A program made the position numbers and the translations under genes. A DNA stretch of 64,000 nt from Colias croceus (taxonomy: Eukaryota; Arthropoda; Insecta; Lepidoptera; Pieridae): NCBI RefSeq assembly GCF_905220415.1, contig NC_059542.1, forward strand, positions 372,001-436,000, read 5' to 3'. The notes beneath the pieces were generated by a model. The model saw only the letters and a list, made by a program, of their open reading frames with translations, searched no databases and was not told the origin of the DNA. How positions within the stretch are numbered: the first letter of the stretch is position 1; each line of letters opens with the position of its first letter. Of this stretch, positions 1 to 10,491 are shown piece after piece.

Positions 1-305
1 AAAAATCTTGCGCGCCAAATTAAACAGAACAAAATTGGTACACAAAAGAGCGTCCAAAAATGTCCATCCCATTAAGGTTTACTTAGCGGAGTGTACCTGT
101 TGTATCAAGTCGGAACTTCAATTAAAGCTGCAATGTCGGTATTATTGTTTAAACTTGTAAAGAACGGGGCTGTCCGTGACAGCGCCACCTATTGTACGGA
201 TCTGGCTATAGGTGTGGTGTGAGGGGTGAGCGGCTGCGATAAATAATTGATACACACCACATAAAACACACAAACATATTATGCACTCCCACAGACAAAC
301 AAAAA
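1..305. other. no gene seen
   Basis: This is AT-rich non-coding sequence. I see no exon, RNA gene or recognisable repeat before the AC microsatellite. Confidence 0.5.
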
Positions 306-348
306 CACACGTACATACATACACAAACATACACACACACACACACAA
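306..348. repeat. AC-rich microsatellite
   Basis: Irregular acatac units run into an uninterrupted AC dinucleotide tract of about 19 bases at 330-348. The short antisense frames across it are artefacts of the repeat. Confidence 0.9.
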
Positions 349-810
349 CTTACGCCATCATGTACAACTTTGTACCACACATACAATTTATCTTCAAGAT
401 CCATTATAATGTTTACGTTTAAACCAATAAAAGTGTAGAGGAAAAGCTTCATTTGTGTACATATTAGCAAGCTTAATTATTATGATCAAAGGGAGAGCAA
501 TTGCGAATTTCTATCTAACCAGCTACATTGATTTTATGTGATGGCTCTATTTTTTTGTGATTTATATTGAATCTATTTTTCCTGGGAATTTTACATATTT
601 AAGAACTTCTTAATACAGAAGTCAATAGGTTTTATACCTCTGGTTCCACATAATAAACGTTCGAATATATCTACGCTTACTATCAAGCACGAATGCGGTC
701 TACTGCATACCTAATTAACCGAAGAAATAAAATGAACTCAAAAAGGTCGAATATTATAGTTTGAAGTGTCCGTTTTTTGTAACCTATACCATACTGTGCC
801 TATACCTAGT

Positions 811-1069
811 TATAATAAAAATGAATCTCCAAATGTGTTTCTCAACGTAAAACTCGAGAATGGCTCGAACAATTCGGCATTTTTTTATGTTTTTGCACAA
901 GGAAGGTTTTTATGGAGAGAAAACACGAAAAAAGGGCAATAGAGAAGCCTGCTGAAGTTAGCTGCTGTTGACAGTAAGATAATACAATAGGTACTATTTC
1001 TCTAATATATATGGGAACTATGCGGGGTTTTCTCTAAAAACGCGGGCGAAGCCGCGAGTGGAAAGCTAG
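811..1069 (+). mobile_element. Helitron-like non-autonomous element, degraded
   Basis: The left part (from tataataaaaatgaatc, with aactcgagaatggct) resembles the 5' half of the elements at 58974-59143 and 29918-30087. The right part (about 1011-1069) ends with the hairpin cgcgggcgaagccgcg followed by CTAG and then T. Whether these are one decayed insertion or two fragments is unclear. Helitron assignment rests on a 3' hairpin just before a CTAG end and insertion next to T. Confidence 0.55.
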
Positions 1070-1071
1070 TA

Positions 1072-4000
1072 TATTATAGATATATAGATACTGATTATTA
1101 TGTATCGTTACGTATTAACAGGTTATAAATAACTGGCAATCGCTCAATACTTACACCACACGATATACTTGGTCCTTTGCGCACTTCCCAGGATGAAAAA
1201 CAACGATACGAGCTGCTTTTGTTGGCAGCTTCCTTTGTCTCTAACAAGATACTTATCTGCTATTTACTCGTTTACCTGTTGTCATCCGCCTTTTTACTGC
1301 CCTTTATCGGCGCTGGTCGAAGGAAAGCGAGATAATGGAGTGTCTTGATACATTAGCGACTTAAGATTACGTTTTTATAAAGGAAAGATTGAGCTTTGTG
1401 GAAAGAAGTAACGTTAGATGTACACAGTAGAGCTAAAACTCAAACATTTATTTAATTAAACTTCTTCTAAAAATATTTCTAAATCGTCATAACATACTCA
1501 TAGTTTGATCATTTAGAATTTCAGCATAAACGGATTTTGAACGGAACGAATTTATATTCTGAGAATTTATGATATTTTTAAGATACATAACAAAAAGGGG
1601 AAAGGTAACGATATGAATACTTGAGTATTAGCTTTAGTTATTTCCATGGAATTCAGACGCTCTTTCTTTCTATAATTAAGGAACTAATTCTGTTCAATGT
1701 TTTAGTTGTTTTTCACGCAATTAGGAAAGGGCTGGGTTACTTTCTTGATCGTAAACAAGATTATACCGTGTTAAGTATGTGCGTAGTAAAATTTCCACAG
1801 CATTTAGTTGTACATAGATGTCAAAATTAGTAGGTAACTCAGTGCTGAAGTTTGAAAGTACTTTAAGAGAAGGCCGTGGAAAATATTAAATCGATCTCTT
1901 TAATTAAAATTTTCAATACGCTTACCACGAATATTTCCGTGTGACAGTCTATGTTTTTTTTTAAGCTTTCATTCTGTACCTCAAACGGGCCAGGAATGTG
2001 CGATGTATAAAAATTTAAAACATATTATTAACTATATCTACCTACATACATACTTTTTATATAAGCTTTACTCGTAAAAAAATAAGACGCACTAAATAAG
2101 CCAAATTTATCTCACAATTTATAAACGAATGTATACAATGAACAATAGCAGAGTATAAACAACGTAATAGTTCGGAGAGGGCCAATGGAGGGTGCTCACT
2201 GGAGGGCCCTCCAGTCGAGAGTCCTTCCCGCCGATATAGCAATAAGAACTGAGTTAGATTTTGCGTATAATTAGAGTATGGGATCAAGGTTTTCTATTGA
2301 ATAAGTGAGTAGGTATTATTAATAGTGTAAAATGTTTGTGGTAAATGTTGGTATTAATAGACGCCTGTTAAATACTTATCGTTTAGTCAGTTCAGTCATA
2401 TTGAACATTTTACACGGGCGCTAAGGCGATATACCTGAAAACTTTTGGCCACGAAGGCCAAGATCCGCTAGGTAGTTGTGCCGTTGAAATAAGTATTGAA
2501 CATTTTAAAGATCATCTGATATAGTATTAGAAAATTCGGCAGTGTGAATACTGAGAATTTAAAAGACAGGTTTTATACTTAGGAAGTTTTTCTTCCAAAT
2601 TTTCCATTTAGTAAATTTATTCTTACCTGTCCCTCATCAACTATTATGGTAAATTAAGTCAACAGTAAGTTTTCCATTTGTATACAATGTTGTTATGTAA
2701 ATATATGATTAATTACATTAACATAACATAACTGGCAATACCTACAATTAGAGCTCTTACAGGTCGTGCTAATTAATCGAGCTTAGAGGGTTGATATGCC
2801 GTCATCTCGAGAAAACAAGCGCTGTGTAACATTGTGTAGACACACGGGGTGATTTTAATCGTGTTTGTTCTTTTACACACTTGAATTAAATGAAACAGTT
2901 TTCGAGATAAGATGAGCATACCGAAATTCTATAAATTTGATAAGATTTTTTTTTCTTACTGATTATTCTTTGTAGAAATTGATTTTCGAACCGGTGGTAA
3001 ATGATTATTTTTCCAAAGTTTGACGAATCAAAATCGCTTTGTTTAGTTTAAATTTATCACCGCTCGTAATGGTGACGAAAATGGCAAACTGTATATCGCA
3101 CTTAGCCAAATGATTACCTACATTCAAATTAAATTTTTCGATATAATTTTGATATTCATGTACTAAATTGAATACAACCTACAAATTCCTCGACCCTAAA
3201 CTACTTAGTCATATAATTATAAAGTTATTCTATTCCATAAAGCTTATTATTTAGTTCTGTAGAGCACCTAATGTGATCACACAATAACGGTAATCACTAT
3301 TTAATTATGCGCAACTTCGCAGTCGAAAAGAGGGAAGTCAGATCGCCCTGTGTTTTTGTTGCTCTCTTCTCCCCCTCCCCCCAACACTCACCTGCTATAA
3401 AACAGCGCATATGATAAATCATTTCATAACTTTTTTAACACATATTTACATAATAACATAGATTTATATGATTTTACAAATTTTCTTATTCTTGTTATAC
3501 AAGTATAATATGATTTTATTAAAACTTCTACAAAGCCTTACCTTAAGTATCTAAATATATATTCGAATAGCTATTTGCGTTAAATCTGATAAAAATGGGA
3601 CACAAAATGACATCAAAATATTTATTATATCCATGTTAATTGCACCTTTAAAAACTAAAAGTTTATCTTAACTTTTTTTGCTACTGAAAGTATTCTCCCA
3701 TCATTTTTCATTCTGTACATCACAGTACACATTTACAATATTACATGAACATTCCTTTATGAATATTTTCTTATTCAGACATTTACAAATTATAATACGA
3801 ACTGTCATACTGAGTCCAATAACAATTGTATTTTCCCCCCTTTCACACTTACCTGATAATATATATGTAAGAGAGAGATAGAAGGCAGATTAGCAAAGGT
3901 CGACCTTCTGTAACTTACTTTGCATTAAGTTATACGTAATTTTGTATTATATTTGAACAGGTAATTTTCTGAAATAATATGAAAAGAGAATGAAACATTG

Positions 4001-5412
4001 AGTTTATTTCATGCTTATATGACAAGTCAAGTTTCCTAAATTCGGTATAATATTATTGAAACTCAAAACTTTCTCTTCATATAAACTTCCACAAGGCCTT
4101 ACAAATATACATTCTCTTATCGTCAAACTAGCGCTGATGCGAAAGTATAGAATATTGAATAATCTACACTAATGAAAATATAATGAAATACATAATATAG
4201 TGATCAGGAAAGATTTGATTTAGATTACTTCAAAAGCAAATAAATCTATTAATAAAAATCAACAGAAGAGCGCTATCACCTTTCACCTTTGTGATTTATA
4301 AAGGAAAAAGGTCAAAAGGAGTTATGATTCACTAATCACTACGTTCATAGGTCTTTTTTTAATATTATTCCGGTTCAACCATCTCATGGGAGCAGCGGCT
4401 ACTACCACATATTTTGCTATCTCTACCTCGCTTTTCACTAATTATTTATTAATTAATACGTGTAATAAGTTCCTTATTATACCCAGGCACAGGGTTTGAA
4501 ATAACAGTACCGTGGTCAGTGTACCCGTGACCACATGTAAGTTATAGCAGTGTTTGCGTGAATTATGTAGGGTCTAGCAAATTGAGACAGGTATACTCTA
4601 TAATGTAATAGTCGTAATAACATGAAAGATTTGGTTACATTATAGCTGTTAGAAAAATGCGATTTCTGACCGTAAAAATCTATTGGGAGATATACTTGGG
4701 CATTCAATTGTTATGAAAATCATGCAAAGTAGATCTTTCTCTTATGTAAAAAGGCAGGTACAATGTTATTCGATGTATTAATTATATTTGCCTCAAATAA
4801 TTTATAATTTTTCGCTATCAGCGGATTCATAAGGAAGTGGCAACTCTAATAATTATTATTTTATAATTGTATTCACTATCTCACTAATAAAAGATTAAAA
4901 ACGTTCAACTTGCCAGCGAACTTTAATAAGGAAAAGATTTAACGATGTACCGTGAACATGTATTGAACGAAAAACAAATTGAATAATGAAACAATTTCAT
5001 CCATAAAAACAAGAAAGAACACTACAAAAAGAATAAAACATTAAAGTATCGGTTCCGAAAACACAATAAAAATAAACAAATTGTACGTAAAAAAATGCTG
5101 CCTTGGTACAGGCCTGCGGGAATTTATTCTGATGCCTTAAATCCTTATTTATATGATAACGTAATAATTTATACGGAACCCTTGGACTGGGGACGCTTTC
5201 TAATATTGTACACTCGTATGAAAAAGGTATTTTAATGTTATACTGATTATGTATTCTGTACCATCGCGAGAAAAATTTAATAATAAAATTGTAACAATCA
5301 CAGTTTCCTTTATGATACAAGGAAGGAAAGCATTCATTGTTATAGTAGCAACTTGGTTTAATCTTAAATTTGACTCTTAGATTATAAAAAAAAAAAATTC
5401 AATGATTCATTT
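1072..5412. other. non-coding stretch, no gene seen
   Basis: AT-rich sequence without a supportable exon. Short frames in it have no codon bias, splice context or family resemblance. The one local structure noted is a GC-rich 18-bp palindrome at 2198-2215. Confidence 0.5.
2198..2215. repeat. GC-rich perfect palindrome (18 bp)
   Basis: ACTGGAGGG followed directly by CCCTCCAGT, with no spacer. It stands in a small GC-richer patch (2165-2235) in otherwise AT-rich DNA. No function can be assigned. Confidence 0.7.
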
Positions 5413-5471
5413 CAATAACCATCCACGCGAAGATCGACATCCACGCGGACGGAGTCGCGGGTGGAAGCTAG
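5413..5471 (+). mobile_element. Helitron-like 3'-end fragment
   Basis: This 59-bp stretch matches the last 60 bp of the complete element at 40801-41280 (accatccacgcgaag, then gcggacggagtcgcggg) and ends in AAGCTAG followed by T. The rest of the element is missing. A SINE tail begins immediately to its right. Confidence 0.7.
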
Positions 5472-5472
5472 T

Positions 5473-5785
5473 AATAAATAAATATTTCAGGACAATTTTC
5501 ACACACGGCACGATCTGATGCCATACTAAGCTTTGGCTTGTGTTATGGAAACCAGATGCCTAATAAACATACATATTATATCATTTTAAATAGATACTTA
5601 TATAGATAATTAACACCCAGACACAGATAAAACATCTATGTTCATCACACAAATATTTGCCCTGGGTGGTAATCAAACCTACGACCTCTGACTTGGAAGG
5701 CAGGGCCACTTTATTGTCACTGAACTTACTATAATCAGCACCAAAACCTACGACATTAACCACTGAGCCTGGAACCATACCAGCA
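5473..5785 (-). mobile_element. tRNA-derived SINE (minus strand)
   Basis: Read on the minus strand, the head has an A-box-like AGGCTCAGTGGTTA (about 5755-5772) and a B-box-like GGTTTGATTACC (about 5667-5680). A body with TGTGTGATGAACATAGATG follows, then a 3' end TGTGTGAAAATTGTCC and a TTTATTTATT tail. The A-B spacing is larger than usual because a segment starting GTCGTAGGTTT is partly duplicated. It is a Pol III-type retroposon. A short piece of the same 3' end lies at 13183-13220. Confidence 0.75.
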
Positions 5786-7029
5786 ATGTGCGCGACTGTA
5801 CCACATTTATAGTACGATGTATTGCGGATCTAAAAGCGGTGTTGCACGCAAATACGGGAGTTTTCACCTCGTAAACATAAGTAATGACTGTTCTGCATGC
5901 TGTGCTTAAAAATATTCCACCTTTACCAAATCTCTGGAACAACTAGATTATAGTACATAGTCTCGCAGGGAAGCTAATAGGCAAGTAATTTTTATAGAAT
6001 TTTACACAAATCGTTTTGTTGTCGTCTTATAAAAATATTTTTTTTCTATTGAAATTGTTACGTGTCCATTAAGCGGTGAAACCATTCTGAATTTGAATCA
6101 TATTAAATTGGGTACCGCATTTATTTAACATATTCATTATCATCATCCTACTCTTTTCCAAGGGCAAGAATAAAGCCATAGAAATATGAAAATAAGTAGC
6201 CAATTAAAATGCCGCATTATATTTTCCTACATCCGGTGAATTTTTGCAGTGTTAATGTGTACGTATTTTCAGATAAAACTACCTAGTCCAGTCTCTAGTC
6301 TTTAAGCTTTTGAATGAAGTCACAGGTCTTAATCAAAGAGACATCTCACATTAAACATAAACAACTAAAATCAGATTATATTATATAAAATAAAAATTAT
6401 ATTAAAATCAATGTACTTGGCTACGTAGAACATTAATCGATCTTGAAACTTGTAACTCGTGTAACAAATCAGAAGTTGCCTCTACATCAACTTTTAGTGC
6501 CGAAACTTCAAGATGAAGTGATGACAAATGAAAGTCAATCTATTTCATTTAATGTTTGGAGTTTGGGTGTTCGCTTTCGCCCCGACATCTGCTGCTAATG
6601 TGGCCTTTATTATGGGACTTTTTAACTTCCTATTTCGCGAACTCTTTGTGCCTTTACATCACTTTTATTTCTTAGTTATTGGTAAATTAATGTTAAATAA
6701 AAATTATAATTGTAGTTGCTCTTCTTTAATTTCCTCGTTAAACCACACACTAAGATGCCGCTCTTAAAAAAATATTTTATTACATTCCCTTACTTGCATT
6801 CGTTTCAATTCATATAAAATCACTAAAAATAGTACTTATCTTCAATTCTCTTTAACCGTATCTTCTCGAGTAAGATAAATCAAGATAAAGCAGACCAAAA
6901 CTAAATGTACAATTTAATCTGAAACTTTATCTGCAGCGATAAAACACATAGTTGAATGACGGACAAAATGATGTAACTTTTCTTTAAAACTCTATTTAAA
7001 TATAACTTCTATTACCGTGGATTAAAGTC
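5786..7029. other. non-coding stretch upstream of the MBF2-family gene
   Basis: AT-rich. An ATG-initiated frame at 6528-6767 starts with a hydrophobic, signal-peptide-like segment and has a weak GT donor at 6682, but it matches no family I know and no partner exon was found, so it is not called a gene. Confidence 0.45.
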
Positions 7030-7062
7030 TATATACATTTGCAATAGATTCTTGACAGTTCA
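7030..7062 (+). promoter_or_regulatory. candidate core promoter of the MBF2-family gene
   Basis: TATATAC at 7030-7036 is followed about 27 bp later by an initiator-like ACAGTTC (7055-7061). The spacing suits a TATA/Inr pair and would give a 5' UTR of roughly 90 bases before the ATG at 7150. In an AT-rich genome such a match can arise by chance, so this is a positional inference only. Confidence 0.35.
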
Positions 7063-7149
7063 AAGCACTGACTAGAATTATCTATTGATAAATTTATATG
7101 ACAATAAATATTGATCCAGCATCACATTCTTGAAAATTTTCAAACCAAG

Positions 7150-7341
7150 ATGAGTTCGTTTAAGCCTGCTTTGTTTTTGGTGTTGATCCTTGCTTTTGTG
7201 TACATTTGTAGGGCGGATAACTTGACGATAGGGAGCAGCCTAAACGCTCAACTAGTGCATATGGAGCAAGTGTCACTATCCGGTATACCTCTCAAAACAA
7301 GGTCGAAATCGGTGTTCTACAATGGACAGATAGCTATCAAG
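7150..7341 (+). CDS. MBF2-family small secreted protein, exon 1
   Basis: The ATG at 7150 opens 64 codons ending at AAG|GTAATG (donor at 7342), phase 0. Residues 1-22 form a signal peptide: one Lys, a hydrophobic core LFLVLILAFVYI, and a likely cleavage after CRA, so the product is probably secreted. The mature part begins DNLTIGSSL. An earlier in-frame extension (7111) lacks an ATG and is not used. With exon 2 it makes a 110-aa protein that fits the MBF2 family, named after a Bombyx transcriptional co-activator, although most members are short and have signal peptides. The function of this member is unknown. Exon-intron structure, signal peptide and C-terminal motif all agree. Confidence 0.88.
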
Positions 7342-7705
7342 GTAATGTATATTTATTACCTAACGCTTCCTCTCAACTCAACGTATGAAAAAATGGGAAA
7401 AAAAAGCGGACAGATTCAAAATACGGAAACCTAGTTACTTTCTTAAAAAAAAATTAAAAAAACCACAATAATACGTCCCATTAGCATGTTTCAATAGTAA
7501 ATTAAATTAAATAAAATAAAAAATTAATTAATATTCGGACAATCATCAAATTTTTGCTTGTATTAATATCGTAATTTCCTAGATGGATTATACCTTAGTC
7601 ATCAACATATCATCATATTATCATAATGTTGTCTTTAACAAATAAAAACGATTGTTATGTTTAATGTCATGAAGGTTTTAATGCTCAACTTTATTTGTTT
7701 TTCAG
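7342..7705 (+). other. intron of the MBF2-family gene
   Basis: A 364-bp AT-rich intron with GTAATG at the donor and a pyrimidine-rich TTTGTTTTTCAG at the acceptor (7694-7705). Phase 0 on both sides keeps the frame open. No repeat recognised inside. Confidence 0.85.
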
Positions 7706-7846
7706 GGTATAACAGCATTGGATTTGGACAAGTCCAAAGCAAAAGTGAGCATCACGGCCGGCGGAGTGGGGTCTACTTACGTTAACTTGAAGTTAAAGAG
7801 CGAGAGAGGGGACGGACTTAACTATCAGATACAAATTTATGCTTAA
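7706..7846 (+). CDS. MBF2-family small secreted protein, exon 2
   Basis: This exon gives 46 codons and TAA. It carries the features I associate with the MBF2 domain: a start GITALD, then a Gly-rich ITAGGVGSTYV, a basic LKSERGDG, and a hydrophobic end in IQIYA where family members usually end in an IYG-like triplet. The GC-rich codons (ATC ACG GCC GGC GGA) stand out from the surrounding AT-rich DNA, as expected for a conserved exon. The exon begins directly after the TTCAG acceptor and continues exon 1 in phase 0. The domain is carried mainly by this exon, while exon 1 supplies the signal peptide. Confidence 0.88.
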   Translation, partial: GITALDLDKSKAKVSITAGGVGSTYVNLKLKSERGDGLNYQIQIYA

Positions 7847-7878
7847 TATCTACTAATAATAATTGATGTTAAATTAAA

Positions 7879-7884
7879 AATAAA
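7879..7884 (+). terminator. poly(A) signal AATAAA of the MBF2-family gene
   Basis: A canonical AATAAA lies 33 bp after the stop codon. A GT-containing stretch follows within 40 bp (tgcgctgtgtattttttt), consistent with a downstream element. The 3' UTR would be short. Confidence 0.7.
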
Positions 7885-8164
7885 TGTTACAATCTAATAT
7901 GCTTGCGCTGTGTATTTTTTTCACATTATTATATTATAAAGTCACGTATAATTATTATGATAAATAACAAATAAAAATGCACCGAATATTTTATATGACA
8001 TGACGAATGTCGACCATAACTTAATTCGCATTTATATCTTTACACTATCATTATTATTATTATATCAATTGATGACTCAGAAGAAAACATAAACTAACAA
8101 TGTTATCAAAACTATCTTTTGATCGAATGAATCATGTAGTACAATAATAATATATTTTACAAAC

Positions 8165-8330
8165 TGTCCGCCCCGGCTTCGCCAGTGGTACATATGAAAA
8201 ATAGATGTTGGCCGATTCTCAGACTTACCCGATATGCACAGAAAATTTTGTGAGAATCGGTCCAGCCGTTTCGGAGGAGTATGGCAACGAAAACTGTGAC
8301 ACGAGAATTTTATATAATATATATTAGAAG
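8165..8330 (-). mobile_element. Helitron-like non-autonomous element, degraded
   Basis: The stretch gtccgccccggcttcgcc near the left edge is the reverse complement of the usual 3' hairpin. The body has gagaatcggtccagccgttt and the AT-rich 5' end resembles the other copies. The terminal CTAG has mutated, so this is probably an older copy. Confidence 0.6.
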
Positions 8331-9150
8331 GTTTCGCTTAATAAGATCTTATTAACGTACTCATCGTATTTGTAAAATAGATGTTTGCGATATTTTTTCA
8401 AACCTTTTTTTTTTGAGAAATGTAATAAGGAAGTAATAAGGCACCACAACATTATCATGAAAAATGAAAAGTTTTAGGTTAAAAGATAAGACGCTTGATA
8501 TATTCGTGCTAACATGAAGCTCTACACGGGGCTAGTAAAAAGCGTAAATGCAAGTTTGTTAATTAATTGATCAAAGAAAGCTATATCGCTTACACTAAAA
8601 TTATTATTCATGAAAAAATAAAGACACCTATTAATATTGACATCCGCCACACGACAGTCCGCCGCTAAATTGCCAAAGCTCTCTATTTCGTATTCCGTCC
8701 ATTTAATTCCGAACAAGGAATATTGGAACGTTGTTTAATATTAACGGCGGATAAATATCGCTTCTATTTTACATTAACTGGGACAAAGAGGAATATTAAT
8801 GAAAGTACGGAAGATTGAATGAAAATTCAAAGCGCGGCGGCGATCGAGCGTCGCATATTGGTCAACGGTCGGCGATGCGTGCACCGTGCTGTAGGCGAGG
8901 AGCCCGTAGCTGATTACGCTTTTTGTACTGGTAATCGAATCGAATCATAGTAAAAAATCAAACGAAATAGTAAAAAATGAAGACTATTCTTCACAACTCT
9001 TCTTTGTAGAAGCTGCTTTCGATAGTTAATAATATAATTTTTTCTGTATTTTGATGAAAGGGTTTCTATAGAAAGACTACTTGAATAAATAGAAGGTTGA
9101 GTATGAGTTAGTTTATATTTATATGCAATAAAATAAAAAGCAAATTTTAA
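8331..9150. other. non-coding stretch, no gene seen
   Basis: AT-rich apart from a GC-richer patch at 8830-8920 (gcggcggcgatcgagcg). That patch could be a regulatory element or exon fragment, but it has no frame or splice context I can defend. Confidence 0.45.
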
Positions 9151-9447
9151 CATAAGCTTAATAGATGCGAAACTGTAACCGCTTTTCGACTTCGTTCCGG
9201 ACACGTACCGTGCGGAAGTTTTGCTTATCTCTTAAAAAAAGCTGACTCGCCCAACTGCGAATTTTGTCATAGATATGATGATATTCAACACTTCCTCATG
9301 GAATGTGTTCGGAATGATGTTAAAAGAAAGGACTTGATAACAAAATTTAAAATAAATTTTATGAATGTCGGTGTTTATCATAGCATTCTAGCTGCACCAC
9401 ACTCTGATGCAGCTAGAATGCTATTTAACTTTAAATTTAAAATATAG
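9151..9447 (+). pseudogene. LINE ORF2 C-terminal fragment
   Basis: The frame at 9151-9447 reads RLRSGHVPCGSF near its start, then a CCHC-like zinc-knuckle pattern CEFC...HFLMEC, then a basic tail and TAG. The RLRsGH segment and the Cys-His motif are typical of the end of the reverse-transcriptase ORF of R1/Jockey/I-type LINEs. Everything upstream (endonuclease and polymerase) is missing, as expected for 5' truncation, so there is no start codon. The retained frame has no stop. A 17-bp inverted repeat (9380-9396 / 9408-9424) falls inside it. Confidence 0.8.
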
Positions 9448-9553
9448 TTTATATAGTTCGTTGTTAAATATTTGTATAAGGTACGATGGGATTGTCATCG
9501 TCCTTTAGGACAAAAATCCCCAAATAAAAAGAGATTAAAAAAAAAAAAAAAAA
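9156..9553 (+). mobile_element. 5'-truncated LINE copy with poly(A) tail
   Basis: The C-terminal coding fragment is followed by a ~90-bp 3' UTR (gatgggattgtcatcg, tcctttaggacaaaaatcc) and a 17-base poly(A) tract at 9537-9553. The string aacataa occurs just before the coding fragment and again after the tail, which may be the target-site duplication. It is short, so this is tentative. Confidence 0.75.
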
Positions 9554-10447
9554 CATAAAAGTACGAATGTTTCGGTTATTTTCAGTTGCAAATTTTCAAT
9601 ACCAAAAAAATGTCTACATTTCGCTACACAAACAAATTTTAATTTATATCTTGATTATATAAATATCAATCATTTGTTTAAAGACGAATCAAAAACCATA
9701 AGGATTATTCAGATCAAACCATCCGATAATTACCTAAACTATAACACTATTCAAATCAAATGCAAATTACTTAACACTTCGCACGCAACTTTAGTTCACA
9801 TTTGCATAACCCAAGAAACGAAACTTACACGCGAACCGCGGTCAGCTCTCGGCCTATGTTTGACTTCACCGTTGAATATGTAGCCGTGGGCGTGGCCTAA
9901 ACTCTTGTAAACCTTTGTTTGGCTCCGATATTGGATCCCGGCTTAGCGTCCACTTTAGCAAATATGCTAGTTACTGGTGCGTGCTGTTTAACCAGGTTAC
10001 TCCATAATAAACAACTTTATACCGTAAAATCGCAGAAAACCGAAATTTCCCGATAGCAGTTCATGAAATAATTGCATAGCAGTAAAGGCAGAGAGAGACG
10101 ATAAGCGGTAGAAAATTGCAGAATACGTGCAATGGAAATAAGATTTAAATAGAGAGCGATTTAGGTGAATGGTATTCCTATATGGAACTACTTAGTAATT
10201 GGTGAGGTAAAATAAATTGTAAAAAAATAGTACAATAACACAAAATTTCTCAAGTTTTCTTAAGCTAAAGTTAAAGTTGCTACCGTAACAATCTTTCTAT
10301 CAGTCCAACTCTATCATCGAAATTATAAACTACGCATAGTCAAAATTCAATTCTTAACTGATTTTGTGAGCCCAGAAGGCAAGCAGCTAATCTATAGTGT
10401 ATTCCTACTGTTTCTTACATAAGAATTAAGTTAAAAAAATATATATA
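9554..10447. other. non-coding stretch, no gene seen
   Basis: Nothing supportable: AT-rich sequence with short random frames. Confidence 0.45.
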
Positions 10448-10491
10448 CACCGGCCGAATTGATAACCTCCCCTTTTTTGAAGTCGGTTAAA
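10448..10491 (-). repeat. lepidopteran dispersed repeat end
   Basis: The stretch ccggccgaattgataacc...ttttttgaagtcggttaaa is a string I recognise as a common end of dispersed repeats in moth and butterfly genomes. Only this ~44-bp part is visible, and I cannot tell what element it belongs to. Confidence 0.5.

Noticed and set aside
4997..5320. 107-codon minus-strand frame
   Set aside because: Starts with TTG, not ATG, has no recognisable domain, and is AT-rich like random sequence.
6528..6767. 79-codon frame with signal-peptide-like start before the MBF2 gene
   Set aside because: After the hydrophobic start the sequence is odd (many Phe/Leu), the possible donor is weak, and no second exon or homology was found.
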